Below are positions 1 through 8,445 of a stretch of DNA of 33,787 bases, in pieces. A model generated the notes under the pieces. That model saw only the letters and a list, made by a program, of their open reading frames with translations. It was not told where the DNA came from and did not search any database. A program made the translations under genes and the position numbers. Position 1 is the first letter of the stretch. The number at the start of each line of letters is the position of its first letter. The stretch comes from Spirulinaceae cyanobacterium SM2_1_0 (GTDB taxonomy: Bacteria > Cyanobacteriota > Cyanobacteriia > Cyanobacteriales > Spirulinaceae), in the NCBI GenBank assembly GCA_012031265.1, contig JAAUTY010000055.1, forward strand, positions 1-33,787. The letters run 5' to 3'.

Positions 1-168
1 CACCACCGCCGTGCGCCGCCCGGCTTTGTCGTACTCGTACCGCGTCACCTGCCCCTTGGCATCCTTTGCCTCAATGAGGCGGCCTGCTGCGTCGTAGCGG
101 TAGTGCGTGTGCTGCTCTGCGCTAGCGGTGGTTTTGACTGCTGCGGTTGGGCGATCGCCACGATCACC
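1..168 (-). pseudogene. Rhs/YD-repeat protein fragment, cut by the window edge
   Basis: Reading leftward, this frame encodes YD-repeat units: YRYDAAGRLIEAKD followed by TRYEYDKAGRR. The Y-x-Y-D-x-x-G-R-L pattern is the signature of Rhs/YD-repeat proteins, which are large secreted or surface polypeptides often ending in toxins. The frame continues off the left edge. On its upstream side it meets a stop at 169-171 and has no ATG or GTG start, while an ATG-initiated frame (from 248) overlaps it in another phase. The 5' end is therefore missing or frameshifted, and I call it a remnant. It could instead be an intact gene with one indel near 170. The family call is firm; the broken status is moderately sure. 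Confidence 0.6.
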
Positions 169-282
169 CTATCAACAACTTCCACCTGAACCCGTCCGTC
201 GCGTCCCGTCAGATGGGCATTGTCCAAGGTGCAGCGGTGAGTCGGCATCAGAGAGACTCGAATTCAGCAATCGTCTAGCATC

Positions 283-699
283 CTAAGCGGAGCGGCGGCG
301 TCGCCGCGCGTGGATTTCCGCTCGCAGCGCCGCGAAATCCCACTTTTGATAGAACGGAATCATTTCGGAGCGACAGAATAGCGTGACCGTTTCCACATTG
401 ACAACGGCCGGATGCTGGAGCGCTGCCTCGATCAAGGCGCGCCCCAGACCCTGGCCCCGATGTTGTGGGTGGACGATAACATCAAATAGAATGGCCTGGT
501 AAATTTGATCGCTGAGCAGGCGCGTAAAGGCGACTAAGCGTCCCGACTCAGTGCAGAAACCGAGGGTGACATCCGAATGTGCCAGCATCGCCTCTAGGTC
601 AGCCCGTTGGCGATCGCGACACCACCATTCACCGCGATAGAGTTGATAAAGATCGTCAATTTGCGCCGCCGTGAGGCGCTCGATGCGGGAATAATTCAT
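283..699 (-). CDS. GNAT-family N-acetyltransferase
   Basis: A 138-residue GNAT-fold protein, expected to transfer an acetyl group from acetyl-CoA to an amine; the substrate is not predictable. The acetyl-CoA loop is visible as [15 protein letters not shown] (motif A, R/Q-x-x-G-x-G/A), preceded by the strand LFDVIVHP. The C-terminal half has the FYQKWDF element usual in motif B. The C-terminus is an arginine-rich tail. A GTG at 702 directly precedes the ATG at 699; I chose the ATG. The gene is head-to-head with purE, only 17 bp separating the two start codons, so its promoter must lie inside purE or the pair share a very compact control region. Confidence 0.85.
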   Translation of the reverse strand: MNYSRIERLTAAQIDDLYQLYRGEWWCRDRQRADLEAMLAHSDVTLGFCTESGRLVAFTRLLSDQIYQAILFDVIVHPQHRGQGLGRALIEAALQHPAVVNVETVTLFCRSEMIPFYQKWDFAALRAEIHARRRRRSA

Positions 700-716
700 C
701 ACGAGTACGAGATTTT

Positions 717-1244
717 ATGAGTGAACCCCAGCCGCTAGTCGGCATCATTATGGGCAGTGACTCCGATCTGCCGACGATGAAAGCGGCGATCGTCGTTTGT
801 CATGAATTCGAGGTCGCCCACGAGGTCGCCATCGTCTCCGCCCACCGTACCCCGGAGCGCCTAGTGGACTATGCCCAGACAGCGCGCGATCGCGGTCTGA
901 AAGTGATTATCGCCGGGGCGGGCGGGGCGGCACATCTCCCGGGCATGGCGGCATCACTCACCGTATTGCCCGTGATTGGTGTCCCGGTGACCACCCGCCA
1001 GCTTCGCGGCCTCGACTCTCTGTACTCGATCGTGCAGATGCCGCGCGGCATTCCTGTGGCGACGGTGGCGATTGGGAATGCTCAGAACGCCGGGTTGCTC
1101 GCGCTGCAAATCCTCGCCACCGAGCGCCCAGAGCTGTCCGAACGCCTCCAGGCCTATCGCCAGCAACTGCAACGCTCCGTGCTCAAGAAGCAGCAGCGCC
1201 TCGATGAACTGGGATACCAACAATACTTGGATACAATATTGTGA
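717..1244 (+). CDS. purE: N5-carboxyaminoimidazole ribonucleotide mutase
   Basis: PurE catalyses the migration of the carboxylate in N5-CAIR to give CAIR in cytoplasmic de novo purine synthesis. The 175-residue length is normal for class I PurE. Visible motifs are GSDSDLPTM near the N-terminus (phosphate and ribose binding), SAHRTPERL with the catalytic His region, and the [14 protein letters not shown] segment that lines the active site. The ATG at 717 gives the expected N-terminus. The C-terminal helix is complete. The gene stands head-to-head with a GNAT gene and is followed about 100 bp later by an FHA-cyclase gene on the same strand. Confidence 0.95.
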   Translation: MSEPQPLVGIIMGSDSDLPTMKAAIVVCHEFEVAHEVAIVSAHRTPERLVDYAQTARDRGLKVIIAGAGGAAHLPGMAASLTVLPVIGVPVTTRQLRGLDSLYSIVQMPRGIPVATVAIGNAQNAGLLALQILATERPELSERLQAYRQQLQRSVLKKQQRLDELGYQQYLDTIL

Positions 1245-1341
1245 CGGTGGGCGTTGTTGAGGTCATCAGCTGTGCGATCGCCTTTGTTCAGCCGTTGCTG
1301 TCTGACTACACCGACGGCAAGCCGCTGCCTCTTCAGGATCT

Positions 1342-1836
1342 ATGTTTTACCAGCTTCTTTGCCGTCCCCACACCGCCAGCGAGATCGTGTTTCCGCTGCA
1401 CTGGGGTCAGAACACGATCGGCCGCTCGCCCGGTAATGCGGTCACCGTGAATCACACCAGTCTCTCGCGGCGACACGCCGAAATTGCGATTAGCGAGGGT
1501 CGCCTGACGCTCCGCGACCTCAATAGCCTCAATGGCACGTTTGTCAACAAAGTAAGGATCAAGCAGTGTGAGTTGCAAGCGGGTGACTTCATTGCCTGTG
1601 GCATGGTGCTGTTTCGCTTCGTCGCTGTGGAAGAGGTAGAAGTCGGGGAAACCCATGTGGGCGAGATGGCGGCGGAAGACGCGGTCGGCGCGAGTATTTT
1701 TCGGAGCCTGGTCACCATCCGGCGGCCGAGGTTGTCCAGGCTGCCGCGATCGCCGAGCCAGAGATTGTCGAACCGGTCTGGGAAGAAATCCCGATCGTGC
1801 ATCAGTTTTCGGCGAAGCAGAACCGCATTGTCATGA
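1342..1836 (+). CDS. FHA-domain part of a frameshifted FHA-GAF-adenylate cyclase
   Basis: The first ~115 residues form a forkhead-associated domain, a phosphothreonine-binding module. The strands GRSPGN, SRRHAEI and DLNSLNGTFVN are intact and in order. After about position 1701 the translated sequence stops looking like protein (arginine/serine-rich, ending at 1836). The phase one base back (-1), from 1702, continues naturally (SEPGHHPAAEVV and onward) into the GAF-cyclase reading frame without a stop. The most economical reading is one gene, 1342-3083, of about 580 residues, with one T missing from the T5 run at 1697-1701. The residues after the run in this frame are therefore not expected in the native protein. 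Start ATG 1342 gives a typical FHA N-terminus. Confidence 0.75.
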   Translation: MFYQLLCRPHTASEIVFPLHWGQNTIGRSPGNAVTVNHTSLSRRHAEIAISEGRLTLRDLNSLNGTFVNKVRIKQCELQAGDFIACGMVLFRFVAVEEVEVGETHVGEMAAEDAVGASIFRSLVTIRRPRLSRLPRSPSQRLSNRSGKKSRSCISFRRSRTALS

Positions 1837-3083
1837 AAGAAATCCTCGACTCCGAGTCGGGGAGCAACTCCAGCCTCAAGCTCCGCAAGCAGGATGCGAA
1901 CCAACGCGCCGTCGATAAGCTCAAGATCCTGCTCGAAGTCAGCAAGGAACTCTCCTCGCCGGAAGAGCCAGAACGGCTGCTGGAAAAAATCCTTGACCTG
2001 CTGATGGTGATCATGAATGTGGATCGCGCGGCGATCTTGATGGTGGACGAGGCGACGGGACGCTTGGAGCGGCAGGCGGTGCGATCGCGCACCGGCATGT
2101 CGGTCAATTACCAGTTCTATAGCACCCGGATTGTCAACTATGTGCGCCGCCACGGCAATGCGGTGCTGACCGACGACGCCGCCATCGACCATCGTTTTGA
2201 AGGTTCAGACTCGATCCTTGTGCAGGCGATTCGCGCCTCGATGTGTGTGCCCTTGCAGCCGCGCGAGGAAACGATTGGCGTCCTTTATGTTGACAATCTC
2301 TCGCGCTCGAAAGTCTTCTCGGAGGAAGACCTAGAGTTTCTAACCGCGCTGGCGAATCAGGCGGCGATCGCCATCGAAAACGCCCGCCTCAGCATCAAAA
2401 TGCAAGCCGAAGCCGTCTGGCGCGACAAACTGGAACGCTTCTTCCCGGAAAATGTCAGCCGCAAGCTACGCGAAGGCAATCTCGACATTATCGACACAGA
2501 AGTCACGGCCTTGTTCGCCGACATCAGCGACTTCACCGAAATGTCAGCGACGATGGAACCCCGCCAAGTCATCGAAATGCTCAACGACTACTTCAATGTC
2601 ATGGTGGAAGAAATTGTCTTCTCGCTCGAAGGCACGTTGGAGAAATATATCGGTGACGCACTGCTGGCGATCTGGGGTGCGCCCTACCCGCGCGAGGACG
2701 ACGCGGATCGCGCCGTGCGAGCCGCGATCGAGATGCAATGGGCGGTGCAGCGCCTCAACCGCGATTGGCAGCAACAACAACGGCAGCCGATCGCCGTGCA
2801 TATCGGTCTTAACTCTGGGCAGGTCGCGGCCGGGAATATTGGCTCCAAGCGCCTGATTCAGTACGCCGCGATCGGCGATACCACCAACGTCGCCAGCCGC
2901 ATCTGCAATGTCGCCAACGGCGGCGAAATCGTGCTCTCGCAATCCACCCTCGGCCGCTTGCAAAATCGCGAGCTACCGCTGATTCAGCTCCCTCCAGCCC
3001 AGGTCAAGGGCAAAGCTGAACCCCTCCAGCTTTACCGTTTGGACTGGCGCGAGGCAAAGCCGTTGGGAGGGCAACCGGATTAG
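1797..3083 (+). CDS. GAF-adenylate cyclase part (class III), continuation of the FHA gene
   Basis: Numbering from GTG 1797: a GAF domain (about 40-195, a small-molecule or chromophore sensor) is followed by a class III nucleotide cyclase domain (about 230-420), which makes cAMP from ATP. Metal-binding aspartates are D242 ([11 protein letters not shown]) and D287 ([13 protein letters not shown]). The transition-state pair is N364 and R368 (NVASRI). The adenine-selecting lysine K283 is present. The second selectivity position, usually D or T, looks like alanine in QYAAIGD, so substrate choice is less certain. GTG 1797 is only the first start-like codon after the frameshift; the frame is open upstream to the T run at 1697-1701 and the true product should begin with the FHA domain. 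No catalytic residue is missing. Confidence 0.85.
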   Translation: MHQFSAKQNRIVMKEILDSESGSNSSLKLRKQDANQRAVDKLKILLEVSKELSSPEEPERLLEKILDLLMVIMNVDRAAILMVDEATGRLERQAVRSRTGMSVNYQFYSTRIVNYVRRHGNAVLTDDAAIDHRFEGSDSILVQAIRASMCVPLQPREETIGVLYVDNLSRSKVFSEEDLEFLTALANQAAIAIENARLSIKMQAEAVWRDKLERFFPENVSRKLREGNLDIIDTEVTALFADISDFTEMSATMEPRQVIEMLNDYFNVMVEEIVFSLEGTLEKYIGDALLAIWGAPYPREDDADRAVRAAIEMQWAVQRLNRDWQQQQRQPIAVHIGLNSGQVAAGNIGSKRLIQYAAIGDTTNVASRICNVANGGEIVLSQSTLGRLQNRELPLIQLPPAQVKGKAEPLQLYRLDWREAKPLGGQPD

Positions 3084-3132
3084 GGGTTGTCCGAGTACGG
3101 CGATCACCCCGGAGTCCCCGCCCGGAAATCGT

Positions 3133-3138
3133 TACAAT
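3133..3138 (+). promoter_or_regulatory. Possible -10 element for clpP
   Basis: TACAAT lies 35 bases upstream of the clpP start codon, at good distance for a sigma-70 -10 box. No convincing -35 hexamer is seen 16-18 bases before it, so the assignment is tentative. Confidence 0.35.
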
Positions 3139-3172
3139 ACAAAGCAATTTCTTACCGCAAACAGGCTTGGCT

Positions 3173-3790
3173 ATGATCCCAACCGTTATTGAAACCTCTG
3201 GGCGCGGCGAGCGCGCCTTCGACATCTATTCACGGCTGCTGCGTGAACGCATTGTCTTCCTGGGTCAGGCTGTCACCGATGAACTCGCAAATGCGATCGT
3301 TGCGCAGTTCCTTTACCTCGAATCGGAAGATCCAGAAAAGGACATCTACCTCTACATCAACTCGCCTGGTGGTTCTGTCTCAGCCGGGATGGGCATCTTC
3401 GACACGATGAACCAAGTCCGCCCTGAGATCTCGACGATCTGCGTCGGCTTAGCCGCCAGCATGGGTGCCTTTTTGCTCAGTGCCGGGGCGCGGGGCAAAC
3501 GCCTGAGCCTGCCGCACTCGCGGATCATGATCCACCAGCCGCTGGGTGGTGCGCAGGGACAGGCGACGGACATCGAGATCCAGGCCCGCGAAATCCTATA
3601 CCTCAAAAACCAGCTCAATCACTACCTGGCCGAGCACACCGGTCAACCGCTCGAACGCATCGAGCGTGACACCGATCGCGACTTCTTCATGTCGGCGGCG
3701 GAAGCGGCCGAATACGGTCTGATTGACCGCGTCATTGATCGTCGGGGTGATGCCAATGGCAGCACGCACGCTCACTCAGAGAGCCACTAA
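3173..3790 (+). CDS. clpP: ATP-dependent Clp protease proteolytic subunit
   Basis: A 205-residue serine peptidase that forms the barrel of the Clp protease and degrades unfolded substrates handed over by ClpC or ClpX. The catalytic triad is complete: S96 (GLAASMGAF), H121 ([10 protein letters not shown]) and D170 (ERDTDRDFF), each one less than the classical S97/H122/D171 numbering. It is thus an active ClpP and not the catalytically dead ClpR. A TTG at 3167 is in frame, but ATG 3173 gives the MIPTVIE N-terminus typical of cyanobacterial ClpP and is preferred. An M16 peptidase gene starts 4 bases after the stop, suggesting cotranscription. Confidence 0.93.
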   Translation: MIPTVIETSGRGERAFDIYSRLLRERIVFLGQAVTDELANAIVAQFLYLESEDPEKDIYLYINSPGGSVSAGMGIFDTMNQVRPEISTICVGLAASMGAFLLSAGARGKRLSLPHSRIMIHQPLGGAQGQATDIEIQAREILYLKNQLNHYLAEHTGQPLERIERDTDRDFFMSAAEAAEYGLIDRVIDRRGDANGSTHAHSESH

Positions 3791-3794
3791 TTTT

Positions 3795-5078
3795 ATGACC
3801 TCCGCGCTGCTTGACTCACCCGCGATCGCCCAGACCCCCAGCGTTTGCCACCTGCCCAATGGCCTCACCATCGTCGCGCAACAGATGCCGGTTGAGGCCG
3901 TCAGCCTCAATGTTTGGCTGCGCGTCGGCTCGGCGGTGGAGACCGATGCCATTAATGGCGTGGCACACTTCCTCGAGCACATGATCTTCAAAGGTACGCC
4001 ACACCTAAAGCTGGGCGAGTTTGAGCAGCGCATTGAGCAGCGCGGCGCGGCGACCAATGCAGCCACCAGCCAAGACTACACGCACTACTACATCACCACA
4101 GCTCCTGACGACTTCACAACTCTGGCACCGCTGCAACTAGATGTTTTGCTGAATGCCGAACTGGCCGCCGAGGCGTTCACACGCGAGCGGCTGGTGGTGC
4201 TGGAGGAAATTCGGCGCGCGGCTGATAGTGCGGGGCGGCGGGTCTATCGGCGGGCGATGACGACTTGCTTCGCGCAACTGCCCTACCGGCGGCCCGTACT
4301 GGGGACTGAGGAAACGGTGGCGGCACTCAGCGTCGAGCAAATGCGTGACTTCCACGCCCGCTGGTATCAACCCAGCCGGATGACGGCGGTGGTGGTCGGC
4401 AACCTGCCGGTCGAGGCGATGGTGGCGACAGTGGCGACGGCTTGCGAGCAGGCGCTACCGGAGCGCTTGGTGCCGCCGGGTTATAGCAAACCGTTGACCC
4501 CGGAACCGCTACTGACGGCGATCGCCCGCGATGAGGCGATCGACCCCCAACTGCAACAGGCACGCGCGATCGCCCTCTGGCGAGTTCCCGGCCTGGTGGA
4601 TCGCGAAGAAGCCTATGCTCTCGATGTCCTTGCCGCTGTGCTCGGACGTGGCCGACTGTCGCGACTCTACCGCGACCTGCGCGAAGAGCGGCGCTTAGTG
4701 CAAGCGATTGGCGCGACGAATATGACCCACCGCTGGCAGGGCGTTTTCTATATCGCCGCACAGCTCCCGGCTGAAAATTTGCCACGAGTTGAACAGGCGA
4801 TCGCCGATCACCTGCGCCGCTGCCAAGACGAACCAGTCGCGGCGGCTGATCTGGATCGCATCTGTACCCAGGTCGCCAATCACTTTATTTTCAGCAACGA
4901 GCGACCGGGCGATCGCGCCAACATCTACGGCTACTACCAATCCCAGCTCGGGGACATCGCCCCGGCTCTCAACTATCCCGAGCGCATTCGTGCCGTCACG
5001 GCGGCGGATGTCCAAGCCGCCGCCCAGCGCTACCTCAACCCCGAAGCCTACGCCTTCGTCAGCGCTCGCCCCGCCTAA
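3795..5078 (+). CDS. M16-family zinc metallopeptidase
   Basis: A 427-residue insulinase/mitochondrial-processing-peptidase-like protein. The inverted zinc motif HFLEH is at 58-62 (ligands H58 and H62, base E61), and the third ligand glutamate is in LEEIRRA near 138, giving the normal M16 spacing. A second M16_C half follows (about 180-360). The start at 3795 is chosen because it follows the clpP stop by 4 bases; an in-frame ATG at 3723 would bury 72 bases in clpP. Such single-unit M16 proteins act as homodimers or as pairs of an active and an inactive subunit, degrading peptides. No partner subunit is adjacent. The link to clpP suggests a common role in proteolysis. Confidence 0.88.
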   Translation: MTSALLDSPAIAQTPSVCHLPNGLTIVAQQMPVEAVSLNVWLRVGSAVETDAINGVAHFLEHMIFKGTPHLKLGEFEQRIEQRGAATNAATSQDYTHYYITTAPDDFTTLAPLQLDVLLNAELAAEAFTRERLVVLEEIRRAADSAGRRVYRRAMTTCFAQLPYRRPVLGTEETVAALSVEQMRDFHARWYQPSRMTAVVVGNLPVEAMVATVATACEQALPERLVPPGYSKPLTPEPLLTAIARDEAIDPQLQQARAIALWRVPGLVDREEAYALDVLAAVLGRGRLSRLYRDLREERRLVQAIGATNMTHRWQGVFYIAAQLPAENLPRVEQAIADHLRRCQDEPVAAADLDRICTQVANHFIFSNERPGDRANIYGYYQSQLGDIAPALNYPERIRAVTAADVQAAAQRYLNPEAYAFVSARPA

Positions 5079-5117
5079 GTGTTGACAGGGTGTTGCTAGA
5101 TTGCGGCATGAAAACTA

Positions 5118-5222
5118 GTACAAGAGGGCGGAAATGAGATGCCTATTCCAAATCCCCAGGCTTCCCGTATTGCAGGCACTCAAAACTCAAAACCCAGAAC
5201 TCAAAATTCCGCGTAGCGGTAC
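5118..5222 (+). mobile_element. 105-bp MITE-like element, copy 1
   Basis: A 105-bp unit with ends GTAC...GTAC, flanked on both sides by TA inside CTAG. The outer 15 bases form an imperfect terminal inverted repeat: GTAC and a GCGGA block 10 bases in are shared by both ends. The interior holds ACTCAAAA/AGAACTCAAAA direct repeats. A second copy of exactly the same length is at 22701-22805 in opposite orientation, 93 of 105 positions identical by my alignment. No coding capacity for a transposase is present, so it would be moved in trans. The right end lies 50 bp upstream of the next ATG (5273), where it may affect expression. The region 5079-5251 holds nothing else recognisable. Confidence 0.8.
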
Positions 5223-5272
5223 TAGTGCTGGTCGCGCTCTGAGGGAAGATCGTGCTAAACGCCGAACTCATT

Positions 5273-6136
5273 ATGTGGACACCGATTGCTGAACAGATTT
5301 CGCAGGCGACCGGTCAACCTTTTCGGGTGCGCGATCGCCGCCCGGTCGGTGGCGGCTGCATTAATCAAGCCACCGCCCTCAGCGACGGCGATCGCACCTA
5401 CTTCGTCAAAGTCAATACCCCGGTGCAAGTGGAGATGTTCGCCGCTGAAGCGATCGCGCTGGAGCAGCTCTACGCCACCCAAACCATCCGCGTGCCGCAG
5501 CCAATTTGCTGGGGCTGCACCGACCGTCACAGCTTCATCGCCATGGAGTGGCTGGAGTTTGGGCGTGGTGATGCCGCTGCCTGGGAACGGATGGGCGAGC
5601 AGCTCGCGGCTCTCCATCGTTGGCGCGGTGCTGAACAATTTGGCTGGGAGCGCAACAACACGATCGGCTCGACTCCCCAGATCAACACCTGGACAGAGAC
5701 TTGGCCTGATTTCTTCGCGATCGAGCGGATTGGCTACCAATTGCGGCTGGCGAAACGCAAGGGCGGTCAGTTTCCCGACACTGACCGGGTCATTGCTGTC
5801 ATCCGCGATCGCCTCGCTGACCACCAACCCCAACCCTCCCTGCTGCACGGCGATCTCTGGTCGGGCAATGCCGCTTGTACGGTCGCAGGTGAGCCGGTGA
5901 TCATCGATCCGGCGACCTACTGGGGCGATCGCGAAGCTGACCTAGCGATGACGGAGCTATTTGGCGGCTTTCCCGCTGCCTTCTATCGCGGCTACAACCA
6001 AGCCTGGCCCCTCGACAGCGGCTACCCGCAGCGCAAAGCCCTCTACAACCTCTACCACGTCCTCAATCATTTCAATTTGTTCGGGGGCGGTTACGGTTCT
6101 CAGGCTAGCCGCACCCTTGAGCAACTCTTAAGATGA
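5273..6136 (+). CDS. Fructosamine kinase family protein (ketosamine-3-kinase-like)
   Basis: A 287-residue protein of the fructosamine/ketosamine-3-kinase family, which phosphorylates sugar adducts on protein amines so that they fall off (deglycation). It has the protein-kinase-like fold: GGGCIN glycine-rich segment (26-31), K46 in TYFVKVN, the Brenner-type catalytic loop HGDLWSGN (192-199, catalytic D194) and the metal-binding D212 in VIIDPATYWGDRE. ATG 5273 matches the usual family start (MWTPIAEQIS). A GTG at 5252 has a better-placed GAGG at 5241-5244 and would add seven residues, so the start is not settled. A MITE-like element ends just upstream. The activity is inferred from family; the substrate in bacteria is not known. 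Confidence 0.88.
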   Translation: MWTPIAEQISQATGQPFRVRDRRPVGGGCINQATALSDGDRTYFVKVNTPVQVEMFAAEAIALEQLYATQTIRVPQPICWGCTDRHSFIAMEWLEFGRGDAAAWERMGEQLAALHRWRGAEQFGWERNNTIGSTPQINTWTETWPDFFAIERIGYQLRLAKRKGGQFPDTDRVIAVIRDRLADHQPQPSLLHGDLWSGNAACTVAGEPVIIDPATYWGDREADLAMTELFGGFPAAFYRGYNQAWPLDSGYPQRKALYNLYHVLNHFNLFGGGYGSQASRTLEQLLR

Positions 6137-6234
6137 GGTAAGTTAGAACTTTGCACACCAGTGGCTTAGGCCCGCTCTGGTCAACAGAGGGGAATCTGGA
6201 TGCAACAGATCGCGCGAGGAGAGAGATCGTCACA

Positions 6235-7236
6235 ATGGCTTCGACGGATTTTAAAGACTACTACGCCATCCTCGGAGTAAAGAAAGGCGCGGATGCTGGC
6301 GAAATCAAACGGGCTTTCCGCAAGCTGGCGCTGAAGTACCACCCCGACCGCAATCCCGGCAACCAGCAAGCCGAAGCCCGCTTCAAAGAAGCCAGCGAAG
6401 CCTACGAGGTACTGTCTGACCCGGACAAGCGTCAGAAATACGACCAGTTTGGTCAATATTGGCGGCAAGTCGGTCAGAGCAGCAACGGATCGGCTTACGG
6501 AAATCGTACCAATGTCGATTTTGGCGGCTTCGACTTTGGGCAATACAGCAGCTTTGAAGAGTTTATCAACGAGCTGCTCGGCGGTATGGGGGCGACGACC
6601 GGTGCGCGTCCCCGCAGTAATTACCGAACTAGTCCGAGCGGCACTGGCTTTCGCACGACGCCGGGTGGTTTTGGCACGACTCCCGGGGCGGGCGCGGGGA
6701 CGGGCGATCGCGAAGCCACGATCCGGCTCACCTTTTCCGAAGCCTTTCGCGGCGTTCAAAAGCGGCTGAACTTAGGCAATGAAACCATCGACGTGCGCAT
6801 CCCCCCGGGGGCGAAACCGGGAGTGCGGGTGCGGGTGCGCGGCAAAGGCCAGCAGAATCCTTACACGCGCACGCGCGGCGATCTTTACCTGAATGTCGAG
6901 CTGATCGATCACAACTTTTTCAACTTCGATGGCGACAACCTGACCTGTGAGCTACCGATCGCCCCTGATGAAGCGGTTTTGGGGGCTTCGGTCGCGGTGC
7001 CGACCCCAGACGGCAGCGTCACGATGAAAATCCCCGCTGGCATCCGCGCGGGTCAGACGATGCGCCTGCGCGGCAAGGGCTGGATCGATCCCCAGGGCAA
7101 CCGCACGGATCAATTGGTGAAGATCGCGATCGCCACCCCCACCAACCTCAGCCGCAGCGAGCGCGACTACTACGAAAAAATCCGCAACAGCCGCACCGAA
7201 AATCCGCGCGACCACTTGGAGAATATCCGCCTATGA
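6235..7236 (+). CDS. DnaJ/Hsp40 co-chaperone, type B (no zinc finger)
   Basis: A 333-residue Hsp40. Residues 8-72 form a J domain with the HPD tripeptide at 36-38, which stimulates the ATPase of DnaK. It is followed by a Gly/Phe- and Thr-rich linker (about 90-155) and a C-terminal substrate-binding DnaJ_C region (about 158-325). The four CxxCxGxG zinc repeats of DnaJ are absent, so it is CbpA-like. Start ATG 6235 is chosen because GAGGAGAG stands 12-19 bases upstream and the J domain starts at once; upstream in-frame TTG at 6151 would add unrelated residues. The stop overlaps the start of the next methyltransferase gene by 4 bases, indicating translational coupling. Confidence 0.93.
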   Translation: MASTDFKDYYAILGVKKGADAGEIKRAFRKLALKYHPDRNPGNQQAEARFKEASEAYEVLSDPDKRQKYDQFGQYWRQVGQSSNGSAYGNRTNVDFGGFDFGQYSSFEEFINELLGGMGATTGARPRSNYRTSPSGTGFRTTPGGFGTTPGAGAGTGDREATIRLTFSEAFRGVQKRLNLGNETIDVRIPPGAKPGVRVRVRGKGQQNPYTRTRGDLYLNVELIDHNFFNFDGDNLTCELPIAPDEAVLGASVAVPTPDGSVTMKIPAGIRAGQTMRLRGKGWIDPQGNRTDQLVKIAIATPTNLSRSERDYYEKIRNSRTENPRDHLENIRL

Positions 7237-8090
7237 GCGCAGCGGGTCAAGGCTGGCAACCGGCGATCGCCAACTATGCTGACCGTGACCTTGACCAACG
7301 CCAACAGTGGTATTCTCCCGCCGCCAATGCGTATGCGCGGGTGCGACCCGGCTACTCGGCAGCGCTGGTGAAGGAGGTGGCGGCGATCGCTGGTCTCACA
7401 GCTGACTCCCGCATCTTGGAGATCGGCTGCGGCCCTGGTCTCGCCACCCAAGCGTTTGCCGCCCTAGGCAGCCGCATGATTGCCTTGGAGCCAAATCCCG
7501 ACTTTTGCCAATTGGCCCAGACCGCTTGTGCCGCGCGGCCCCGAGTTGAAATCCAGCCCCTCGCTTTTGAAACCTGGCCTCTGGAAGCCGCCGCCTTTGA
7601 TGCGGTGCTCGCGGCAACATCCTGGCACTGGATTCCGGCGGCGATCAGTTATCCGAAAGCAGCGGCGGCGCTCAAACCCGACGGTCGGTTAATCTTGCTC
7701 TGGAACAAGCAGCTCCAACCCGCCGCAGAGATTTACCGAGCACTCCAACCCGCCTACGAACGCCACGCACCCCACCTGTTCTACTACGAATCCCCAGACG
7801 CACAATTGGCAGCCATGCAAGACTTGGGGGCAATGGTCTTAGCCTCTGGTCATTTTGGCGACCTGCAAGCCGGGCACACTTGGCAGCAAGTGGACTATGC
7901 CGTTGAGGATTATCTGGCGCTGCTGACGACCTACTCGCCCTACCTCGAACTGGCGGCCCCGACGCGCACCGCGCTACTGGCTGACCTGCGAGCGATGCTA
8001 CTCGCGGTGGAGGGCGATCGCCTGAAACTCACCTACCTCTCGGCTTATCAGGTTGTTTGCCGGCGCGCGGCGGCAGGGGATGCAGCTTGA
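7233..8090 (+). CDS. Class I SAM-dependent methyltransferase
   Basis: A 285-residue protein with a Rossmann-type methyltransferase domain in its first half. Motif I is LEIGCGPG (62-69), followed by the acidic residue E86 at the end of strand 2 (IALEPN), which should bind the SAM ribose. LAATSWHWI resembles motif IV. The C-terminal ~100 residues are of unknown function. The start ATG overlaps the dnaJ stop (ATGA), so it is translated coupled to dnaJ. The substrate cannot be inferred. The related family Methyltransf_11/25 includes many small-molecule methylases. Confidence 0.85.
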   Translation: MSAAGQGWQPAIANYADRDLDQRQQWYSPAANAYARVRPGYSAALVKEVAAIAGLTADSRILEIGCGPGLATQAFAALGSRMIALEPNPDFCQLAQTACAARPRVEIQPLAFETWPLEAAAFDAVLAATSWHWIPAAISYPKAAAALKPDGRLILLWNKQLQPAAEIYRALQPAYERHAPHLFYYESPDAQLAAMQDLGAMVLASGHFGDLQAGHTWQQVDYAVEDYLALLTTYSPYLELAAPTRTALLADLRAMLLAVEGDRLKLTYLSAYQVVCRRAAAGDAA

Positions 8091-8445
8091 AGCGGTCACG
8101 AACCGCGCCGCTGAACACTGAGATGCCTGCTGAGCCAGCTTCCCAGCAAACGGCGATCGCCAAGTTATTGGACTGCACACAGGTCGTCTAGAATGACGCG
8201 CTAGCCGACGGCAATGAGCGATCAGCAGAGTGAGCAAAAGCCAAAGAACAGTAAACTGCCAAAGCGGGGCATCACCCCAGCCCAGTAGACCGAAGATCGG
8301 CTGGGATGCTCCGAAGCGGGAACAGCAGCGGCTGAAAGCTGAAACCAGCACATCCTACGGGATCGAAATTCCTGTGCTAGAGTGTGCTTAACCCCCCTCA
8401 TTACATCGTTTCGCAACGTCCTCCCGAGTGGCGCAAGGTTGGCTT
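8091..8445 (+). other. Intergenic region, no firm gene
   Basis: This 355-base stretch separates the methyltransferase from the protease gene. A 24-codon frame (ATG 8214, stop 8286-8288) is lysine-rich and a second frame further on reads GWDAPKREQQRLKAE. The two could be pieces of a decayed small gene, but I do not recognise a family. TAGAGT at 8376-8381 might serve as a -10 box for the protease. Nothing else is seen. Confidence 0.4.

Noticed and set aside
1697-1701. Programmed -1 frameshift as the main explanation for the cyclase gene
   Set aside because: No full slippery heptamer or downstream pseudoknot is seen, and gltX has a similar homopolymer loss; kept only as an alternative.
3723-3794. 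Upstream ATG for the M16 peptidase
   Set aside because: It would place the N-terminus inside clpP; ATG 3795 four bases after the clpP stop fits better.
8214-8400. Possible small lysine-rich gene in two phases
   Set aside because: The first frame is only 24 codons, the second has no start, and neither matches a family I recognise.
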